Assembly: GCF_009796865.1 (NCBI RefSeq)
Contig: NZ_CP047028.1
Span: 1,674,001-1,738,000, forward strand
Source of the DNA: Formosa sp. L2A11
Lineage (GTDB): Bacteria; Bacteroidota; Bacteroidia; Flavobacteriales; Flavobacteriaceae
DNA: 64,000 nt
Direction: 5' to 3'
Of the stretch, positions 58,432-64,000 are shown in pieces. The first letter of the stretch is position 1. Every line of letters begins with the position of its first letter. The position numbers and the translations under genes are program-made. The notes beneath the pieces were generated by a model. That model searched no databases. It had not been told where the DNA came from and worked only from the letters and a program-made list of their open reading frames with translations.

Positions 58432-60438
58432 TTGGCAACAAACGGAAAGAGCATATTAAACAGATTATATTTTGTGGCAGGATGTATGTTCCTTTTTGCT
58501 ATAGCTGTGCTGTTTAAATTGTGTTCTATTCAATTTGTAGATGGCGATAAATATCGTAGTCTGGCAGAAAAACGAACTATAAAATCTGTTACCATTCCTG
58601 CAAATCGTGGTAATGTGTATGATTCTGAAGGGAGTCTTTTGGCGACTTCGGTGCCTAAATACGATATCCGTTTCGATGCGGTTACACCGTCTTCAAAAAC
58701 TTTCGAAAAATATTTAAAACCATTATGCGATTCGCTTCATGTATTTGGAGGGAAACCTTCTAGTTATTATCAGAATGTATTGCGTAGAGCGCGTGCTAAT
58801 CGAAATAGATATCATTTAATAGCAAGAAATATTGGGTATTCAGATTATATCCGTTTACGAAACTTTCCACTTTTAGGGCTTGGTGCTTTTAAAGGCGGTT
58901 TAATCGTAGAGCAAAAAACAAAACGTGAGCATCCAATGGGTGGTATGGCAGAACGTACTATTGGTTACGAACGTATAGACGATCAAGGAAATGTAACTCG
59001 TCCAGGGATTGATGGTGCTTTTGGAGTAAAATATTTACGCGGAACAGATGGAAAGCGTTTAAAACAAAATATAGGTAAAGGACAATGGAAACCTATTGCA
59101 GATTATAACCAGATAGAGCCTAAAGATGGTTACGATGTGTATACAACCATTAATGTTAATATTCAGGATATTGCGCATCATGCGTTATTGAAACAGTTAG
59201 AATATTATGAAGCAGAACATGGGTGCGTGGTTGTTATGGAGGTTAAAACTGGCGAGATTAAAGCCATTTCAAATCTAGGAAAAACTAAAAGCGGAAGTTA
59301 TTACGAGAAGTTAAATTATGCTGTAGGAGAGTCTCAAGAGCCTGGTTCTACGTTTAAGACAATAGCTTTAGTTGCTGCTTTGGAAGATAAAGTAATTGAT
59401 ACATCTACGGTTATAGATACCGAAAATGGTTCTAAGCGTTTTTATGGGCGTTCAATTTCAGATTCTCATCACGGTGGATTTGGTAAAATTTCTGCTGCGA
59501 GAGCGTTAGAGGTATCGTCTAATATTGGTTTGGCTACTATAATTGACGAAGGGTATTCTAAAAATCCAGAGAAGTTTATAAATAGATTAAAATCTTGGCA
59601 TATAGATCAGCCTTTAGGAATTCCTATTAAAGGAGAAGGTAAGCCTGTTATTCCTGAGCCTGGAGATGCTAAGTGGAGTAGAAATGCTTTGCCTTCTATG
59701 GCTTATGGATATAATTTAAGTGTTACGCCGCTTCAAACATTAACGTTTTATAATGCTATTGCTAATGATGGTGTTATGGTAAAGCCGCGTTTTATTTATA
59801 GTGTAAAAGAATTAGATACGCCAATAGAAACATTTCATAAAGAAGTGATAAATGAAAAAATCTGTTCAGAAGAAACGATAAAAGAAGTACAAGCTATTCT
59901 TGAGAATGTGGTAAAACACGGAACAGGAAAATCGTTGTACAATCCGTATTTCTCTATGGCAGGAAAAACGGGAACTGCTAGAACAGAATATTGGATGGCA
60001 GATTGGAAAACGAATAAGCGTTATGTGTCTTCGTTTGCAGGATATTTTCCAGCAGATAATCCTAAGTATTCTTGTATTGTGGTTATTCACAAGCCAAGTG
60101 TTAAAAAAGGATTTTATGGTGCAGATGTTTCTGGACCAGTATTTAAAAGTATTGCTCAGAAAATATTTACAGACACACCAATTATAGATGAAGTGAATTC
60201 ACTTCAGGTGGTAGACGAGTCTGCTAGTAAAGAGTTTGAAGGGTTTTATGAAACGGCTCAGACATATAAAACAATAATGCCAAGAGTAGTTGGGTTGCCA
60301 GTTATGGATGCGGTGGCTTTATTGGAAAACTTAGGATTGAAAGTAGAAATGGATGGTTTAGGGGAAGTGAAATCTCAATCAATTCCTAAGGGACAAAAAA
60401 TTAAAAAGAATCAAAAAGTAGTATTAAAAATATCGTGA
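58432..60438 (+). CDS. ftsI: Penicillin-binding protein 3 / FtsI (septal transpeptidase) with PASTA domain
   Basis: A 668-residue class B PBP. One N-terminal span (about 10-30) precedes the dimerisation domain (RGNVYDSEGSLLATSVP), then the transpeptidase domain with SxxK in PGSTFK (S306, K309), SxN in SSNIG, and KTG in AGKTGTAR. The C-terminus is a single PASTA domain (MPRVVGLPVMDAVALLENLG, about 610-668). It crosslinks septal peptidoglycan. The start is TTG at 58432: no ATG lies between the stop of the FtsL gene and the anchor segment. The stop overlaps the murE start. Confidence 0.95.
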   Translation: MATNGKSILNRLYFVAGCMFLFAIAVLFKLCSIQFVDGDKYRSLAEKRTIKSVTIPANRGNVYDSEGSLLATSVPKYDIRFDAVTPSSKTFEKYLKPLCDSLHVFGGKPSSYYQNVLRRARANRNRYHLIARNIGYSDYIRLRNFPLLGLGAFKGGLIVEQKTKREHPMGGMAERTIGYERIDDQGNVTRPGIDGAFGVKYLRGTDGKRLKQNIGKGQWKPIADYNQIEPKDGYDVYTTINVNIQDIAHHALLKQLEYYEAEHGCVVVMEVKTGEIKAISNLGKTKSGSYYEKLNYAVGESQEPGSTFKTIALVAALEDKVIDTSTVIDTENGSKRFYGRSISDSHHGGFGKISAARALEVSSNIGLATIIDEGYSKNPEKFINRLKSWHIDQPLGIPIKGEGKPVIPEPGDAKWSRNALPSMAYGYNLSVTPLQTLTFYNAIANDGVMVKPRFIYSVKELDTPIETFHKEVINEKICSEETIKEVQAILENVVKHGTGKSLYNPYFSMAGKTGTARTEYWMADWKTNKRYVSSFAGYFPADNPKYSCIVVIHKPSVKKGFYGADVSGPVFKSIAQKIFTDTPIIDEVNSLQVVDESASKEFEGFYETAQTYKTIMPRVVGLPVMDAVALLENLGLKVEMDGLGEVKSQSIPKGQKIKKNQKVVLKIS

Positions 60439-61898
60439 ATTTATTAAAAGACATATTATACAAGGTTGCTATTGATACTGTTGTTGGGGTAACCAATGTA
60501 CAGGTAAATAATATCGCTTTCGATTCAAGAAAAATTGAATTGAATGACGTGTTTGTGGCCATTTCTGGAACTGTAGCCGATGGTCATGGTTTTATAGAAA
60601 CAGCTATAAATAATGGTGCTTTGGTAGTGGTTTGCGAACATATTCCTGCAGAAAGAGTTAACGGTGTTACTTATGTTCAGGTAGCAGATTCTAAAGTTGC
60701 ATTAGCAATAATGGCTTCAAATTTCTATAATAATCCTTCAGAAAACTTAAAGCTTGTTGGAGTTACAGGAACGAATGGAAAAACTACAATTGCAACACTT
60801 TTATATCAGTTATTTAAAGCTGCTGGTTATAAAGTTGGATTGCTCTCAACAGTAAAAATATTAATAGACGATCACGAATATCCTGCAACACATACCACGC
60901 CAGATTCATTAACAATTAACTCGTTTCTGAGTATGATGAATAATGAAGGTGTCGAGTTTTGTTTTATGGAAGTGAGCTCGCATGGAATTCATCAAAAACG
61001 TACAGAAGGACTTCATTTTGTTGGCGGTGTGTTTACTAATTTATCGCACGATCATTTAGATTATCATAAAACGTTTGCAGAATATAGAGACGTTAAAAAA
61101 TCATTCTTCGATCAGTTGCCAAAAACAGCTTTTGCTTTGGTTAATGTAGACGATAAGAATGGTGAAATAATGCTTCAGAATACGAAGGCAGAAAAATATA
61201 CTTATGCTTTAAAAAATTACGCCGACTATAGAGCTCAGATTTTAGAAAATCAGTTCACAGGGTTGTTGTTAAAAATTAATGATAGCGAAGTTTGGTCTAG
61301 ATTAATAGGTCGTTTTAATGCGTCTAACTTATTAGCAATTTATGGTGTTGCCGAATTGTTAGGCTTAGAAAAAGATGAAACATTACGCTTAATCAGTGGT
61401 TTAGAAAGTGTAAGCGGAAGATTTCAATATATAATTTCTGAAACTAAAATTACTGCTATTGTAGATTATGCACATACGCCAGATGCGTTGCAAAATGTGT
61501 TAGAAACCATTAATAGTATTAGAACTAAAAATGAAGATTTAATAACAGTTGTAGGTTGTGGTGGAAATCGCGATAAAACGAAGCGTCCAGAAATGGGAGA
61601 TATTGCTTCTGTTTTAAGTACTAAAGTCATATTTACAAGCGATAATCCTAGGAATGAAGAACCTGGAGCTATTATAGAAGAGATTGAAAAAGGTGTAGAG
61701 CCTATTCATTTTAAAAAAACAATGTCTATTGCAGATAGAAGACAAGCTATAAAAACGGCATGCCAATTGGCAAAGCCAAACGATATTATACTAATTGCTG
61801 GTAAAGGACATGAGACTTACCAAGAAATTAAAGGAGAGCGTTTTCATTTTAACGATCTCGAAATTGTAAAGGACTATTTAAAACAGCTAGAGAAATAA
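60435..61898 (+). CDS. murE: UDP-N-acetylmuramoyl-tripeptide synthetase MurE
   Basis: A 487-residue Mur ligase that adds the third amino acid to UDP-MurNAc-L-Ala-D-Glu. The N-terminal domain has [18 protein letters not shown], the ATP loop is TGTNGKTT (about 112-118), the central domain shows [15 protein letters not shown], and the C-terminal domain has DNPRNEEP, the DNPR motif of meso-diaminopimelate-adding enzymes. This makes mDAP the expected substrate. The start is GTG at 60435, overlapping the ftsI stop (GTGA). Confidence 0.95.
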   Translation: MNLLKDILYKVAIDTVVGVTNVQVNNIAFDSRKIELNDVFVAISGTVADGHGFIETAINNGALVVVCEHIPAERVNGVTYVQVADSKVALAIMASNFYNNPSENLKLVGVTGTNGKTTIATLLYQLFKAAGYKVGLLSTVKILIDDHEYPATHTTPDSLTINSFLSMMNNEGVEFCFMEVSSHGIHQKRTEGLHFVGGVFTNLSHDHLDYHKTFAEYRDVKKSFFDQLPKTAFALVNVDDKNGEIMLQNTKAEKYTYALKNYADYRAQILENQFTGLLLKINDSEVWSRLIGRFNASNLLAIYGVAELLGLEKDETLRLISGLESVSGRFQYIISETKITAIVDYAHTPDALQNVLETINSIRTKNEDLITVVGCGGNRDKTKRPEMGDIASVLSTKVIFTSDNPRNEEPGAIIEEIEKGVEPIHFKKTMSIADRRQAIKTACQLAKPNDIILIAGKGHETYQEIKGERFHFNDLEIVKDYLKQLEK

Positions 61899-61899
61899 G

Positions 61900-63141
61900 A
61901 TGCTATACTATTTTTTCGAGTATTTAGAAAAACATTATCAATTCCCAGGAGCGTCGTTGTTTGGGTTTATAACCTTTCGTGCGGCAATGGCAATATTAAT
62001 GTCATTAATGATTTCTACCGTTTATGGAAAACGAATTATTGGTTTTTTACAGCGTCAGCAAGTAGGAGAAACAATTCGTGATCTAGGATTAGAAGGTCAG
62101 ACAGAAAAGGCCGGGACGCCAACTATGGGTGGAATTATTATTATTCTAGCCACATTAATTCCGGTTATTTTACTGGCTAAGTTGGACAATGTTTACATCT
62201 TGTTACTTATTGTAACCACCTTATGGATGGGGACTATTGGTTTTATAGATGATTATATCAAGAAATTTAAAAACGATAAAGAAGGGTTAAAAGGAAAGTT
62301 TAAAGTGCTTGGCCAAGTTGGATTAGGACTTATTGTTGGAGCAACGTTATACTTTAATCCTAATGTTGCTATTAAGGAAAAATTGCCAGTAGCGCAACAG
62401 CAAGAAATATTAGCAGAAAACCCAAATGCTTTACCTAGTAAGTTTTTTGCAGAAGAAGTACAGTCTACTAAAACAACAATACCTTTTGTGAAAGGAAATG
62501 AGTTTGAGTATGCAGATTTAATTACGTGGATTAATCCAAGTTACGGAAAATACGCTTGGTTAATTTTTATACCGATCGTAATTTTTATCATAACAGCAGT
62601 TTCTAACGGTGCTAATCTTACCGATGGAATTGATGGTTTGGCTGCAGGAACATCGGCAATTATAGTATTCACTTTGGGGATATTTGCTTGGGTTTCAGGG
62701 AATATTATTTTCTCAGGTTACTTGAATATTATGTACATCCCGAGAGTTGAAGAAATTACTATTTATATCGCTGCTTTTATGGGGGCTTTAGTTGGATTCT
62801 TATGGTATAATACGTATCCAGCACAAGTTTTTATGGGTGATACGGGGAGTTTAACAATTGGTGGAATTATAGCTGTAATTGCTATTGCGGTTAGAAAAGA
62901 ATGGTTGATTCCTGTATTATGCGGAATCTTTTTAGCAGAAAATTTATCAGTGGTATTGCAAGTAAGTTACTTTAAATATACACGTAAAAAATATGGTGAA
63001 GGCCGACGCATTTTTAAGATGTCGCCTTTGCATCATCACTATCAGAAATCAGGATATCACGAAAGTAAGATTGTAACCCGATTTTGGATTATAGGAATTC
63101 TGTTAGCGATTATAACAATTGTAACCTTGAAAATTAGATAA
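61900..63141 (+). CDS. mraY: Phospho-N-acetylmuramoyl-pentapeptide transferase MraY
   Basis: A 413-residue integral membrane enzyme with about ten spans that makes lipid I from UDP-MurNAc-pentapeptide and undecaprenyl phosphate. Motifs: [12 protein letters not shown], the catalytic Asp pair in [38 protein letters not shown], and the His-rich [16 protein letters not shown] ~60-residue stretch after the fourth span ([19 protein letters not shown] onward) is longer than in E. coli MraY, as in other Bacteroidota. It begins one base after the murE stop. Confidence 0.95.
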   Translation: MLYYFFEYLEKHYQFPGASLFGFITFRAAMAILMSLMISTVYGKRIIGFLQRQQVGETIRDLGLEGQTEKAGTPTMGGIIIILATLIPVILLAKLDNVYILLLIVTTLWMGTIGFIDDYIKKFKNDKEGLKGKFKVLGQVGLGLIVGATLYFNPNVAIKEKLPVAQQQEILAENPNALPSKFFAEEVQSTKTTIPFVKGNEFEYADLITWINPSYGKYAWLIFIPIVIFIITAVSNGANLTDGIDGLAAGTSAIIVFTLGIFAWVSGNIIFSGYLNIMYIPRVEEITIYIAAFMGALVGFLWYNTYPAQVFMGDTGSLTIGGIIAVIAIAVRKEWLIPVLCGIFLAENLSVVLQVSYFKYTRKKYGEGRRIFKMSPLHHHYQKSGYHESKIVTRFWIIGILLAIITIVTLKIR

Positions 63142-63142
63142 T

Positions 63143-64000
63143 ATGAAAAGGTTGGTCATTCTTGGAGGAGGAGAAAGTGGTGTAGGAACAGCGCTTTTAG
63201 GAAAAGAAAAAGGATTTGACGTGTTTGTTTCCGATAAGGGAAAAATAAAAGAAAAGTATAAAGACGTTCTAATACATAATGAGATTGCTTGGGAGGAACT
63301 ACAGCATACAGAAGCTAAAATTCTGAATGCGGATGTGGTTATGAAAAGCCCCGGGATTCCAGATAAAGTGCCTTTGGTAAAACAATTAGTTGAAAAAGGG
63401 GTGCCTGTAATTTCAGAAATTGAATTTGCAGCTCAATTTACAACAGCAACACTTGTTGGGATTACCGGAAGTAATGGTAAAACAACAACAGCAACACTAG
63501 CGTATTATATTCTAAAACAAGAATTAGATGTGGGGTTAGCTGGGAATATTGGAGACAGTTTCGCAAAGCAGGTTTTAGAAGATGATTTTAAAAACTATGT
63601 GCTTGAGATTAGTAGTTTTCAGTTGGATGGTGTGGTAGATTTTAAACCACATATTGCAGTAATTACCAATATTACACCAGATCATTTAGATCGGTATAAT
63701 TATAATTTTGAAGAGTATATCGCTTCAAAGTTTAGAATTGCAATGAATCAGACAAAAGAAGATTATTTGATTTATGATGCAGATGATCCCGTGTTAGTTG
63801 ATTGGTTGGATAAGCATCCTGTAAAATCACAATTATTGCCGTTTTCATTAGATAAAACAATAGAGAATGGCGCGTATTTAGATCAAGATAATATTAAAAT
63901 AACAATAGATAATAACCAGATAATTATGTCAGCAAGAGACTTAGCATTAGAAGGAAAACATAATGTTAAAAATGCAATGGCTGCATCAACAGTAGCGCAC
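63143..64000 (+). CDS. murD: UDP-N-acetylmuramoyl-L-alanine:D-glutamate ligase MurD, 5' part
   Basis: An open reading frame from the ATG one base after the mraY stop to the window end (286 codons, no stop). It begins MKRLVILGGGESGVGTALLG, the MurD Rossmann-like N-terminus, with KSPGIP near residue 71, the ATP loop ITGSNGKTTT about residue 107-116, LEISSFQLDG, and NITPDHLDRY. The last codons encode HNVKNAMAASTVAH, the start of the C-terminal domain junction. It adds D-Glu to UDP-MurNAc-L-Ala. Truncated only by the window edge. Confidence 0.94.
   Translation, partial: MKRLVILGGGESGVGTALLGKEKGFDVFVSDKGKIKEKYKDVLIHNEIAWEELQHTEAKILNADVVMKSPGIPDKVPLVKQLVEKGVPVISEIEFAAQFTTATLVGITGSNGKTTTATLAYYILKQELDVGLAGNIGDSFAKQVLEDDFKNYVLEISSFQLDGVVDFKPHIAVITNITPDHLDRYNYNFEEYIASKFRIAMNQTKEDYLIYDADDPVLVDWLDKHPVKSQLLPFSLDKTIENGAYLDQDNIKITIDNNQIIMSARDLALEGKHNVKNAMAASTVAH

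Noticed and set aside
1-64000. CRISPR array, prophage or insertion sequence
   Set aside because: No regularly spaced repeats of 25-40 nt, phage structural genes or transposase motifs were seen; the only periodic array is the 30-bp MraZ operator.

Overview
The window is AT-rich bacterial DNA with the hallmarks of a marine-type Flavobacteriaceae (Bacteroidota). Promoters match the Bacteroidota pattern (TTTG near -33, TAnnTTTG near -7), Shine-Dalgarno sites are weak, and several starts are TTG or GTG. Family content agrees: GYDIA-type GHMP kinase, flavobacterial ComEC, paired POT transporters, an LptC/CNNM/PpiD operon and a TTG-started mraZ. The genus is not determined. Almost all sequence is coding; there is one tRNA (Phe), no rRNA, no CRISPR array and no transposase or integrase.

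Layout. 0-3.9 kb: overlapping polyamine genes (arginine decarboxylase, agmatinase, deoxyhypusine/homospermidine synthase-like) and two small proteins of unknown function. 4.1-5.4 kb: a GT-C mannosyltransferase-like membrane protein. 5.6-15.2 kb: a propionate/methylmalonyl-CoA module (epimerase, carboxyltransferase, gamma, biotin and beta subunits of a Na+-pumping decarboxylase, CoA-transferase, mutase small and large subunits), with the mutase chaperone MeaB at 16.7-17.7 kb. Between them sits a short-chain dehydrogenase with its own promoter and palindromic operator. It is bracketed by two diverged copies of the mutB 3' end plus terminator, which suggests an acquired cassette. 17.8-20.1 kb: a structured RNA-like element and two GT2 glycosyltransferases. 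20.4-21.9 kb: a secreted CarboxypepD_reg protein.

22-26.7 kb (minus strand): an ArsS-type (arsenosugar-like) operon with an AhpD-like protein, radical SAM enzyme, TIGR04282 and TIGR04283 glycosyltransferases, a purine nucleoside phosphorylase and a fatty acid hydroxylase. No arsenite methyltransferase is present. A perfect 16-bp palindrome lies in the divergent region before a Na+/H+ antiporter, which is followed by an MscS channel and a HELGH zincin-like protein. 29.8-31.6 kb: GH3-family protein and tRNA-Phe. 31.7-38.5 kb: CoaX, TPR protein, LptC, small membrane protein, CNNM protein and PpiD. 38.6-40.8 kb: mevalonate genes (GYDIA kinase, HMG-CoA reductase). 41-46.9 kb: dipeptidyl peptidase, two POT peptide transporters and a thioredoxin-like protein.

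46.9-51.6 kb (minus): ComEC, NlpC/P60 lipoprotein, LpxB, small membrane protein, SurE. 51.8-56.5 kb: tail-specific protease, OppC-like permease, EngB and an alpha/beta hydrolase. 56.7-64 kb: the dcw cluster mraZ-rsmH-ftsL-ftsI-murE-mraY-murD (murD runs off the end), headed by three contiguous 10-bp MraZ-box repeats.

The most notable signals are the duplicated mutB tail around the dehydrogenase, the arsM-less ArsS operon whose phosphorylase carries Asp at the purine-specificity position, the triple MraZ operator, and the folded element at 17.80-17.94 kb. All family calls are from reading the sequence; no database search was run.
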